NCBI GenBank assembly: GCA_944320285.1 | Contig: CALUGX010000128.1 | Location: 1-40,157 of the forward strand | Direction: 5' to 3' | DNA: 40,157 bases | From: an uncultured Prevotella sp. | GTDB lineage: Bacteria > Bacteroidota > Bacteroidia > Bacteroidales > Bacteroidaceae | Shown here: positions 26,010-34,441 of the stretch, in pieces | How the letters are laid out: each line of letters begins with the position of its first letter | Position numbering within the stretch: the first letter of the stretch is position 1 | Notes under the pieces: generated by a model | The model's input: only the letters and a program-made list of their open reading frames with translations | Database searches by the model: none | What the model was told of the DNA's origin: nothing | Program-made: the position numbers and the translations under genes

Positions 26010-27233
26010 ATGAAAATCGAAAAATCATTTTATGCCTTGGCGCTCGGTCTGTTGCTTGCGCCTATACCGGCTTGTGCGGCTGACGTTGTTGTAACAGTAG
26101 CCAACAACAGCAATGTGCAGCGTCAGGAATTGGTTGAAATCCCCATTAAAGATGTTTATGCCAAACTCGGTATTGGTGACGGTGAAAAGTTTATTGTCAG
26201 AAATTCTTTGGGACAGCAGGTCGCATACCAAATAACGTATGACGGAAAACTGCTCATCGACGCGAGCGTAAGACCGAAAGGTTCTGCCGCCTATACTATA
26301 CAAAAAGGGCAGCCGAAAGAAATGAAAACATACGTTTGCGGGAAGCAATACCCTGAACGTGTTGACGACATTGCATGGGAGAACGATCGTACGGCTTACC
26401 GCGTTTACGGCCCTGCATTGCAGCGTACAGGCGAGCAGGCGTTCGGAATTGACGTCTGGGTTAAGAACACTCCGGATTTGGAAGTTGAGAAACGTTATGT
26501 TACGGAGTTGTCAAACCACCCGAAGATAGAAGAACTTAAAAAGGCTGGTAAAACCGCAGAAGCTCTTGAAATGGAACAAGAGACAACGTATCATTTTGAC
26601 CACGGATACGGTCTGGACTGCTATAAGGTAGGCCCTACATTAGGATGTGGAACACCGGCATTGATGAATGGCGGCGAGCTGGTTATGCCGTATTGCTATA
26701 AAACCTATAAAATATTGGACAACGGTCCGCTACGTTTTACAGTACAGCTTGATTATAATCCATTTAAAATAGAAAATGATGCAAATGTTGTGGAGCACAG
26801 GATTATCAGTTGTGACAAGGGGAGTAATTTCAATAAACTGACTGTTTGGTATGAAGGTTTAACAAAACCTTGTGATATGGCAGCAGGGGTGGTTATCCAC
26901 AGTGAGGACACCCAAAGCGTTTTTTACGGAGACAATTATGTCCTTTACGCCGACCCGACCGATAATCCGACGAAGCAGAACTTCCAAATTTATGTCGGTG
27001 TGCTGTTCCCCAACGGTGTGAAGGCCACGAAATCAATGATGTATGACAATCCGACTAATGGAAACGCTGGTCATGCAGTTGGATTGATAACTTATCAGCC
27101 TAATGAAAAATATACTTATTATTTCGGTTCGGCATGGAGTAAGAATGATGTCCGCACTCTGGACGAGTGGAAGCTGCGTGCCGAAGGGACACTTAATGCG
27201 TTGCATTCACCACTTAAGGTAACAGTGAAGTAA
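26010..27233 (+). CDS. DUF4861 family secreted protein
   Basis: The 407-residue protein has a signal peptide (YALALGLLLAPIPACA, cut near A22-A23) and then a beta-rich sequence of the DUF4861 type: WENDRTAYRVYGPALQ, HGYGLDCYKVGPTLGCGTPA, and TVWYEGLTKPCDMAAGVVIH. It is exported, probably to the periplasm; the predicted site is non-lipoprotein. Members of this family often sit in pectin-degradation loci in Bacteroidetes, but nothing here points to pectin. Its gene begins 35 bases after the peptidase stop and ends 49 bases before iorA, so co-transcription is likely. The molecular function is unknown. Confidence 0.85.
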   Translation: MKIEKSFYALALGLLLAPIPACAADVVVTVANNSNVQRQELVEIPIKDVYAKLGIGDGEKFIVRNSLGQQVAYQITYDGKLLIDASVRPKGSAAYTIQKGQPKEMKTYVCGKQYPERVDDIAWENDRTAYRVYGPALQRTGEQAFGIDVWVKNTPDLEVEKRYVTELSNHPKIEELKKAGKTAEALEMEQETTYHFDHGYGLDCYKVGPTLGCGTPALMNGGELVMPYCYKTYKILDNGPLRFTVQLDYNPFKIENDANVVEHRIISCDKGSNFNKLTVWYEGLTKPCDMAAGVVIHSEDTQSVFYGDNYVLYADPTDNPTKQNFQIYVGVLFPNGVKATKSMMYDNPTNGNAGHAVGLITYQPNEKYTYYFGSAWSKNDVRTLDEWKLRAEGTLNALHSPLKVTVK

Positions 27234-27282
27234 CGATATTAACTTGAAGAATTTAAAACTTGTTGGTCTTAAACCTTATACT

Positions 27283-28896
27283 ATGAAAAAACTTTTATTG
27301 GGAGATGAAGCTATTGCACAGGCTGCAATAGATGCCGGTTTAAGTGGTGTGTATGCTTATCCTGGTACACCGTCAACGGAAATTACAGAGTACATCCAGA
27401 AATCTCCGGTTGCAGCGGAACGTGGCATTCACAGGAAATGGTCTGTGAATGAAAAGACAGCAATGGAAGAAGCGTTGGGTATGTCTTTCATGGGCAAACG
27501 CGCATTGGTATGTATGAAACATGTCGGATTGAATGTTTGTGCCGATCCGTTTGTCAACTCTGCCATGACTGGTACAAACGGAGGTTTGATTGTTCTTGTG
27601 GCTGACGACCCGTCCATGCACTCGTCGCAAAATGAGCAGGACAGCAGGTTTTATGCCAAGTTTGCCATGATGCCATGTCTTGAGCCTTCAAACCAGCAGG
27701 AGGCATACGACATGGTGCATTATGCCTTTGATTACAGCGAGCGTGTGCATTTACCTGTATTGATGCGTGTTACAACCCGAATGGCCCATAGCCGTGCAGT
27801 GGTAGAAATTAAGGATGTGCAGCGTAAGCAGAATGAAATTAATTATGACGCCAAATCAACCGATTGGGTTTTGCTTCCTGCAATATCACGGCGTAGGAAC
27901 AACATTGTCACGGAGCAGCAGATAGCATTGGAGGATGATGCTGTGAACAGTTGCTTCAACCAGTATATTGAAGGTGACGACCATTCATTAGGTGTCGTTG
28001 TCAGCGGCATTGCTGTTAATTATCTTGAAGAGACATTCAAGGGACAATGCCCTTATCCTGTATTGAAGGTCTGCCATTATCCGTTGCCTAAAAAGCTGTT
28101 GCGCAGGATGACAGACGAATGTGACAATGTTATAGTAATAGAGGAAGGGCAGCCTTTTATTGAAGACATCCTGAGAGGTGTAATGCGTGGCACATCCGAA
28201 GTCAAGGGTAGATTAACAGGCAACTTACCACGTACGGGTGAATTGACACCTGACATTGTACGGAGTGCATTTAAGTTGCCGCTGGCTGATGGCGTTCAGG
28301 AGAGTGAATATGTCGTTCCGCGTCCGCCTGCATTATGTCAAGGTTGTGGCCACCGTGATGTCTATGCCGCTTTGAATGATGTTTTGTCTGAGTTCCCTAA
28401 CGCGAGAGTCTTTGGCGATATTGGATGTTATACATTGGGAGCGTTGCCTCCTTACAAAGCTTTGCATTCCACTGTTGATATGGGCGCAAGCATAACGATG
28501 GCCAAAGGCGCTGCTGATGCAGGCCAATGGCCGGCGGTTGCCGTAATTGGAGACTCTACGTTTACCCATTCAGGTATGAAAGGTTTGTTGGATGCAATAA
28601 ACGAGAATACAGACATGACTGTCATTATCAGCGATAATCTCACTACTGCTATGACTGGCGGACAAGACTCTGCGGGCACAAACAAACTGGAGGCCATTTG
28701 TCGCGGCTTAGGACTTGACGATGCTCACTTGAAAACGGTGGTACCGCTGCCAAAGAATATGCCAGAGATAAAGACAATCTTACGTGAAGAAATATCTTAT
28801 CATGGATTGAGTGTAATTATTCCGTGTCGTGAATGTATGCAGACATTGAAACGTCATCTGAAGCAGAAAAAACAAATTGGAGGATCAGCGAAATGA
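27283..28896 (+). CDS. iorA: Indolepyruvate ferredoxin oxidoreductase, alpha subunit
   Basis: I start at ATG 27283 (MKKLLLGDEAIAQAAIDAGL); an in-frame TTG at 27244 is less likely. The 537-residue protein has the pyrimidine-domain start (GVYAYPGTPSTEITEYI), ALCQGCGHRDVY and the thiamine-diphosphate motif GDSTFTHSGMKGLLDAINEN ending in ISDN. IorAB oxidatively decarboxylates aryl-pyruvates, such as indolepyruvate and phenylpyruvate, to aryl-acetyl-CoA with ferredoxin, or runs in reverse. Archaeal IorA carries a C-terminal two-cluster ferredoxin domain; here the protein ends shortly after VIIPCRECMQTLKRH with only two cysteines. The TGA overlaps the iorB start (ATGA). Confidence 0.93.
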   Translation: MKKLLLGDEAIAQAAIDAGLSGVYAYPGTPSTEITEYIQKSPVAAERGIHRKWSVNEKTAMEEALGMSFMGKRALVCMKHVGLNVCADPFVNSAMTGTNGGLIVLVADDPSMHSSQNEQDSRFYAKFAMMPCLEPSNQQEAYDMVHYAFDYSERVHLPVLMRVTTRMAHSRAVVEIKDVQRKQNEINYDAKSTDWVLLPAISRRRNNIVTEQQIALEDDAVNSCFNQYIEGDDHSLGVVVSGIAVNYLEETFKGQCPYPVLKVCHYPLPKKLLRRMTDECDNVIVIEEGQPFIEDILRGVMRGTSEVKGRLTGNLPRTGELTPDIVRSAFKLPLADGVQESEYVVPRPPALCQGCGHRDVYAALNDVLSEFPNARVFGDIGCYTLGALPPYKALHSTVDMGASITMAKGAADAGQWPAVAVIGDSTFTHSGMKGLLDAINENTDMTVIISDNLTTAMTGGQDSAGTNKLEAICRGLGLDDAHLKTVVPLPKNMPEIKTILREEISYHGLSVIIPCRECMQTLKRHLKQKKQIGGSAK

Positions 28897-29465
28897 AAAC
28901 AGACATAATACTTTGCGGCGTAGGAGGACAGGGTATTCTTACGATAGCAACAATAATAGGCGAAGCTGCCATTAAGGAAGGACTTTATATAAAGCAAGCT
29001 GAGGTTCACGGTATGTCACAGCGCGGTGGCGATGTACAGAGTAATTTGCGCGTATCATCATCACCAATACACAGCGACTTAATCCCCCTTGGTGGGGCGG
29101 ACGTCATAATAGCTATGGAACCGATGGAGGCTTTGCGTTACCTGCCTTACCTTAACAAACAAAATGGATGGATAATAACATCAAGTGTACCTTTTGTGAA
29201 TATACCCAACTATCCGGATATGGAGTTGTTAAAGTCGGAATATTCAAAGATGGATAATGTTGTACTTCTCGACATAGAAAAACTTGCTCGTGACAATGGT
29301 ATGCCACGCTCTTCAAATGTGATATTGCTTGGTGCTGCAATTAGTAAAATAGGTATCGGGCAAAATGAAATTGAAGAAGCTATACGTACTGTATTTTCAA
29401 ATAAGGGCGACACTGTAGTCGAGGCGAACATTAATGCTCTCAGGATAGGAGCTGATAGTTTGTGA
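28893..29465 (+). CDS. iorB: Indolepyruvate ferredoxin oxidoreductase, beta subunit
   Basis: The 190-residue protein is the gamma-type domain partner of IorA: MKTDIILCGVGGQGILTIAT at the start, then QAEVHGMSQRGGDVQSNLRV and GGADVIIAMEPMEALRYL, all standard for 2-oxoacid:ferredoxin oxidoreductase gamma domains. The ATG at 28893 overlaps the iorA stop, and the frame's longer N-terminal reach (to 28833) lies wholly inside iorA. Cytoplasmic. Its stop overlaps a GTG of the next frame (GTGA, 29462-29465). Confidence 0.93.
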   Translation: MKTDIILCGVGGQGILTIATIIGEAAIKEGLYIKQAEVHGMSQRGGDVQSNLRVSSSPIHSDLIPLGGADVIIAMEPMEALRYLPYLNKQNGWIITSSVPFVNIPNYPDMELLKSEYSKMDNVVLLDIEKLARDNGMPRSSNVILLGAAISKIGIGQNEIEEAIRTVFSNKGDTVVEANINALRIGADSL

Positions 29466-29500
29466 TTTTGGATGAAGTGACATTATTAAATGTAATAAAT

Positions 29501-30817
29501 ATGCAAACACCAATAGAAAAGAAACTCATTGATGATGCTATAAGTAATTTGGGAATACAGGACTTTGAGAAAGCTACGATAAGAGAAGTCAAGTCTGTGG
29601 CGGCTTACGCCGAGGAAAGGTCAGGGGTAGAGTTCATCAAACTTGAAATGGGTATACCCGGATTACCGGCTTCGCAAATAGGTGTTGATGCACAAATTGC
29701 CGCGTTGAAAGGTGGAATAGCACATTCATATCCAGACATTCAAGGTGCCCCGATATTGAAAAATGAAGCATCACGGTTCGTGAAGGCTTTTATCGGTGTA
29801 GATGTGTCACCGGAAGGTTGCATCCCTGTGTGCGGCAGTATGCAAGGCACGTTTGCAGCTTTCTTAACGTGTTCACAAGCCGACGAACATAGGGATACGA
29901 TACTGTTTATCGATCCAGGCTTCCCTGTTCAGAAGATGCAGTTGCAGGTTCTTGGCGTTAAATTTGAAACATTTGACGTATATGATTATCGTGGAGACAA
30001 ACTCGGCGCGAAACTCGAAAGTTACTTGACGAAGGGCAACATTTGTGCCATTGTTTACAGTAATCCTAATAATCCGTCGTGGATATGTTTCAATGAAGAC
30101 GAACTTAAGACTATAGGTTCCCTCGCAACAAAATATGATGCGGTAGTCATTGAAGACCTCGCATATTTTGCGATGGATTTCAGAAAAAATCTTAGCACGC
30201 CGTTCAATTCGCCTTATCAGGCGACTGTAGCAAGATACACGGACAATTATATGTTGATGATAAGCGGTAGCAAAGCGTTCAGCTATGCAGGTGAACGTAT
30301 AGGCGTGGCTTGCATCGGTGACAAACTGTTCCATCGTCATTACGTGAACCTTGCCGAGAGGTATGAAGGACTGCCTTTTGGTCTTGTTTATTCAACCCGT
30401 ATGCTTTATGCCTTGTCGTCAGGAACAAGCCATAGCGCGCAATATGCGATGGCGGCTATGCTGAAAGCTGCTTCAGACGGAACATACGACTTCCGTAAAG
30501 AGACGAGTGTTTATGGGGTAAGGGCACATAAGTTGAAAGAGATATTTTGCCGTCATGGTTTTTACATTGTCTATGATAAAGACTTGGATGAAAATATTGC
30601 TGATGGCTTTTATTTCACCATAGGCTATCCAGGCATGACTGGTGGAAGGCTGGCTCATGAGTTGATGTATTATGGGGTGAGTGCTATTTGCTTGTCAACA
30701 ACAGGTAGCTGTCAGAATGGTCTAAGGGTATGCACTTCTTTCGTTGAGGACAGACAGTTGGATGAGCTTGAACACCGTATGGTCGTATTCCAAGCCAACA
30801 ATCCTGTTGATAGATGA
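29501..30817 (+). CDS. PLP-dependent aminotransferase, class I/II
   Basis: This 438-residue fold-type I enzyme has EMGIPGLPASQIGVDAQ at the start, YSNPNNPSW, EDLAYFAMDF (cofactor Asp) and SGSKAFSYAGERIGV, where the lysine binds pyridoxal phosphate. ATG 29501 gives a natural N-terminus; a GTG at 29462 overlaps the iorB stop and would add 13 residues, so it remains possible. Directly downstream of iorAB it most likely interconverts aromatic amino acids and the aryl-pyruvates that IorAB handles (inference from context). The substrate is not shown by sequence alone. The operon ends at a strong terminator. Confidence 0.9.
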   Translation: MQTPIEKKLIDDAISNLGIQDFEKATIREVKSVAAYAEERSGVEFIKLEMGIPGLPASQIGVDAQIAALKGGIAHSYPDIQGAPILKNEASRFVKAFIGVDVSPEGCIPVCGSMQGTFAAFLTCSQADEHRDTILFIDPGFPVQKMQLQVLGVKFETFDVYDYRGDKLGAKLESYLTKGNICAIVYSNPNNPSWICFNEDELKTIGSLATKYDAVVIEDLAYFAMDFRKNLSTPFNSPYQATVARYTDNYMLMISGSKAFSYAGERIGVACIGDKLFHRHYVNLAERYEGLPFGLVYSTRMLYALSSGTSHSAQYAMAAMLKAASDGTYDFRKETSVYGVRAHKLKEIFCRHGFYIVYDKDLDENIADGFYFTIGYPGMTGGRLAHELMYYGVSAICLSTTGSCQNGLRVCTSFVEDRQLDELEHRMVVFQANNPVDR

Positions 30818-30838
30818 TTTCACAGTATCCATTTTTAT

Positions 30839-30881
30839 AAAAACAATCCCAATCTTGACCAATCAGATTGGGATTGTTTTT
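30839..30881 (+). terminator. Intrinsic terminator between convergent genes
   Basis: A perfect 17-bp stem joins 30839-30855 and 30865-30881 around a 9-base loop. The arms begin with five A and end with five T, so it can stop transcription from both the aminotransferase operon and the convergent helicase gene. Confidence 0.9.
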
Positions 30882-30977
30882 ATTCATAATATCTGTTGGC
30901 TGAATTATTTGTTTTTTATGGCAGATACTTACGGCTTATTTTATTTTTACGGCTTTTGCTTATAGTTTTTGTCAGTC

Positions 30978-33900
30978 TTATCCTGGCAAAATAATTTCGC
31001 CAACGGGTTCAACCTTGTTTTCGTAAACATACCAGATATAACCGAAAACATTTTTGTAATTCATGTTTTCAAGCAATTTCATGTATTGAGCTACCTGCTC
31101 TTTATATTCATCGCGTGGTTTGCCAAACTTAAAGTCTATTATTATGGTCTGTTCTCCGTCTGTAACGACCCTGTCGGGTCTGCGTATGATGGCTTTCCCG
31201 TCAGACTTGTCGTATGTCAGTATGCTGCATTCGGTAAAGACTCTCCATTTGTTGGTGAACCATTCTGCAACTTGTTTGTTTTCAAGGCATTTTGCCAGCA
31301 TTTTGCGTATGTCGTCAGTTGTAAGACTTCCGTCGCCGAGCATCCCCTCAAATTCAAGCTGTCGTATGGCCTGGTCTATGTCGTCGCTCGTATTAATCAT
31401 TGAAAACAGTTTGTGTAAGAGGTTTCCTGTCTTGATATAATTCTCTTGTTCGTCTTCGGCATCGTTGCTTGTAAATTGGCGGCTGTCATTGCTTTGTTTG
31501 AACTCTGCTTTCGTTTTGTTTGTTTTTATGTCAATGTAGAGCGTGTCCGTTTGTGTCAGGAATACGTTTCCAGTATTGTTGTGCTCTTTTGCTTTTTCAT
31601 GGCTCAGCGACAATTTTCCGTATTCAAACACAGTCGGGGTTTCATTATCGCCTTCTAGGAATTGTGACTGGTTTAATTCCTTTGCTAAAAGCGGAAGGCT
31701 ATCTTGTATTATGGATGAACGGTTAGGGCTTCCCCTTCTTACAGCTTCTTTACGCCCCGCTACAAACAAGTTTTTCCCTGCACGTGTAAAAGCGACATAC
31801 AGTAGGTTAAGGTTGTCTACCCTGTTTTGGATGTGTTCGTTACGGTAATCCGGTGCGTAGATTGTTTCGAGCAACTTTTGTGAGTATTTAATCGGCACAA
31901 TCGGCAGTTTGTTGAAAGGTGTTTTCGCCGGGTTCGGCCATAACATTGATTTGTTGTTCTCTAATTTCCAAGAACAGAACGGAATAATAACATTGTCAAA
32001 TTCAAGCCCCTTGCTTTTATGTATGCTTATGATCCTTATGCCGTCAGCCTCTTCGCTTTGGATTGTCGCCGAACATATATCACTGTCCCATGCCTCTAAG
32101 AATAGGTCTATGCCTACGATGTTGTTATTGACGAACTCTACCAGTTTATCATAGAAAGTGCAAATGTATGGGCCTTGTCCTTTTATTTTGTCGAGCTTGA
32201 ATGTTGAATAAATGTAATCAATTATTTCTACGAGAGGTTTCTTTACCATTTCGTTAACGTCCTCAATGAAACCATCAGGCAGCAGGGCATCCAAGACTTC
32301 AGGAGAATTGCCTATGCCTGCAAATGCGTCATTGCCGTCATTGGCATATTCCGTTAATGTTGTTTGGTATATCCTTACGAGCGTGGCTTTTGCCAAGATA
32401 TTATCGGTGTCGTTCATGAACCTCAACGCCTGTATGATTGCACACACTGCAGGCGATGCGTCTAATCTGAAAGCCTCGTCACTGACGATTTTAAGTTCCT
32501 TGTGTCTTTCTATGATGAAGTCGGCAATTTCTGGTATATTTTTTTTGTACCTTACTAATATGGCGATGTCTTTTTCTTTGATACCGTTGGTCAACAATCC
32601 TTGTATTGTTTCGTCAATCCATAAGAGCATTTTTTCTTTGTGATTTGCACCTGTACCCGGCAGCAGCGTCACTTTTACAAGTCCGTCCTTGTCTTTGCCG
32701 CTTCGCACTTTTTGTTCAACGTCAGCGTAGGCGTCGAGCAGTTCTTGTGACGTTTGTGCGTCATTCGTCTTGCATTCTTCTTCATATTCAAGTCTTGTCA
32801 CTACTTTGAAAAAACAGTTGTTGAAGTCGATGATATTGCGTTCCGAACGGTAATTGGTTTGCAAAGTTTTCACATCAATGCCGTCTGTGATGCCGTCAAA
32901 CTGCTTAGTGATGTTGTTCAGCAGTCTCCAGTCGCCAGCCCGCCACCGGTATATACTCTGCTTCACGTCGCCCACGATAAGGTTGTTTATCAGTGACGAC
33001 TTGTCATGTTTTACTCCGTCTATGGATGGAGTTGTCACGGCGTGATCTCCGCTTCTGCTCATACATTCTTTCAGTAAAACCTTAAAGTTCTGCCATTGCA
33101 CGGAGCTTGTGTCTTGAAATTCGTCGATCATTATATGCTCAAGCCGGCAACCTATTTTCTCGAAGATGAACGGTGAGTCGTTATCTTTGATTAGTGAGTG
33201 CAGCAGGTGTTGAGTGTCGCTCAGCAAGAACAGGTTGGCGTCACTGTTCAGTTCCCTGACTTTTGTTTCAATGCTGTTTAGCAGTCGCAGCTTGTCAAGA
33301 TGCTCCAGTGTGCATTCAGCTGTGGCGTACAGTTCCCATTGTTTTGGGCGTTCAGCCTCGGCGTTGTGAAGAAGTTTCATCAGTTTACTGTTGACAAGCG
33401 CAATTATCGTGTCTCTTTCTTTGCTTGTTTTTGACGCCCAGTTGTTAGCGTCATCTAAATGTTTTATAAGGGTTTTATTGACGCACTTGTTGCTAAAGTC
33501 GTTGCTTTTCAGTTTATTGAAATAACTGTATATGCCCGATGTTTTACCCGCGTATGACATCACAGTGAGACCGGCGTTTTCCGTCTCATGCTTGAATGTG
33601 TCTGCATACCATGCCATACGTTTCTGTGCACTGGCTTTTATTTTACGTAAATCATTGGTGTACGCTTCAAAAAACTTTTCCTGTGTCACCACAGCGTTAA
33701 GCTCTTCACCTACATTTTTATAAAAATCTTTGAATATTGTCTTTCCGAAGGATTTTATCTGTCCGATTACGTTCCATCCTTTGTCATCATCGATGTTAGA
33801 GAATATATAACTTATCAGCCATCTCAGCACTACGCTTGTCGTCGTTAGCGATTCTATAATCTTGTCAACGGCCATTTCTTCCACTTGACTGTCGTTGAGG

Positions 33901-34298
33901 CCTATTTTCAAGTTTGCCGTGAGATCGAGTTCACGGGCAAGGTTACGCAGTACCGACTGGAAGAACGAGTCAATCGTCTCAACCATGAAGTAATCATAAT
34001 TGTCCACGAGGCCGCGCAGAGCCATTCCCGCCCTGCGGCTTGCCGTTTCGGTGTCTATGCCGAGGCTGCCGCGCACAGCGTTGATATACGTTTCTGATTC
34101 AGGCAGTTTTTTCCATATTCCATACAGTTGGCTCAGGATGCGCAACTTCATCTCTTCAGTTGCCTTGTTGGTGAATGTCACGGCAAGAATGTTCTTAAAG
34201 CCCTGCGGATTGTCTATCAATAGCTTGATATACTCCACAGCCAGTGTAAATGTCTTGCCGCTGCCTGCGCTGGCTTTATATACTGTCAATGCTTTCAT
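30978..34298 (-). CDS. addA: AddA-like UvrD helicase-nuclease
   Basis: This 1,106-residue protein is a superfamily 1 helicase with a C-terminal RecB-type nuclease. Motif I is KASAGSGKTFTL (8-19), then LAVTFTNKATEEMK, motif II MIDEFQDTSSVQW, motif III VGDVKQSIYRWRAGD, NYRSERNIIDF, motif V SIHKSKGLEFDNVIIP and motif VI LLYVAFTRAGKNL. Near the end RRPDRVVTD ... IIIDFKFGK ... EQVAQYMKLL matches the PD-(D/E)XK nuclease core. Together with an AddB-type partner such proteins process double-strand breaks for recombination; no addB is in the window. The helicase-nuclease identity is certain; the gene name is an assignment by architecture. Its neighbours on both sides are separated by about 100 bases or more. 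Confidence 0.9.
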   Translation of the reverse strand: MKALTVYKASAGSGKTFTLAVEYIKLLIDNPQGFKNILAVTFTNKATEEMKLRILSQLYGIWKKLPESETYINAVRGSLGIDTETASRRAGMALRGLVDNYDYFMVETIDSFFQSVLRNLARELDLTANLKIGLNDSQVEEMAVDKIIESLTTTSVVLRWLISYIFSNIDDDKGWNVIGQIKSFGKTIFKDFYKNVGEELNAVVTQEKFFEAYTNDLRKIKASAQKRMAWYADTFKHETENAGLTVMSYAGKTSGIYSYFNKLKSNDFSNKCVNKTLIKHLDDANNWASKTSKERDTIIALVNSKLMKLLHNAEAERPKQWELYATAECTLEHLDKLRLLNSIETKVRELNSDANLFLLSDTQHLLHSLIKDNDSPFIFEKIGCRLEHIMIDEFQDTSSVQWQNFKVLLKECMSRSGDHAVTTPSIDGVKHDKSSLINNLIVGDVKQSIYRWRAGDWRLLNNITKQFDGITDGIDVKTLQTNYRSERNIIDFNNCFFKVVTRLEYEEECKTNDAQTSQELLDAYADVEQKVRSGKDKDGLVKVTLLPGTGANHKEKMLLWIDETIQGLLTNGIKEKDIAILVRYKKNIPEIADFIIERHKELKIVSDEAFRLDASPAVCAIIQALRFMNDTDNILAKATLVRIYQTTLTEYANDGNDAFAGIGNSPEVLDALLPDGFIEDVNEMVKKPLVEIIDYIYSTFKLDKIKGQGPYICTFYDKLVEFVNNNIVGIDLFLEAWDSDICSATIQSEEADGIRIISIHKSKGLEFDNVIIPFCSWKLENNKSMLWPNPAKTPFNKLPIVPIKYSQKLLETIYAPDYRNEHIQNRVDNLNLLYVAFTRAGKNLFVAGRKEAVRRGSPNRSSIIQDSLPLLAKELNQSQFLEGDNETPTVFEYGKLSLSHEKAKEHNNTGNVFLTQTDTLYIDIKTNKTKAEFKQSNDSRQFTSNDAEDEQENYIKTGNLLHKLFSMINTSDDIDQAIRQLEFEGMLGDGSLTTDDIRKMLAKCLENKQVAEWFTNKWRVFTECSILTYDKSDGKAIIRRPDRVVTDGEQTIIIDFKFGKPRDEYKEQVAQYMKLLENMNYKNVFGYIWYVYENKVEPVGEIILPG

Positions 34299-34441
34299 AT
34301 CTTTATTTTTAGTAGTAAAAGGGTTATGAGATAAAAAGTAAGCAGGTAAAGTTGAAAAGTTTTTGCGGCTTAATGAGTTGTTTTTTTATTACTTAATTTA
34401 ATTCTTAACCTTACCTCTTCACTCTTAACTAACGCTTAATA

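Noticed and set aside
26005..26012. Minimal ATG AAA TGA frame overlapping the DUF4861 start
   Set aside because: Probably chance in an AT-rich leader; no sign of an attenuator.
30684..30965. Small frames across the 30839-30881 hairpin
   Set aside because: They read through a strong terminator and have no family-like sequence.
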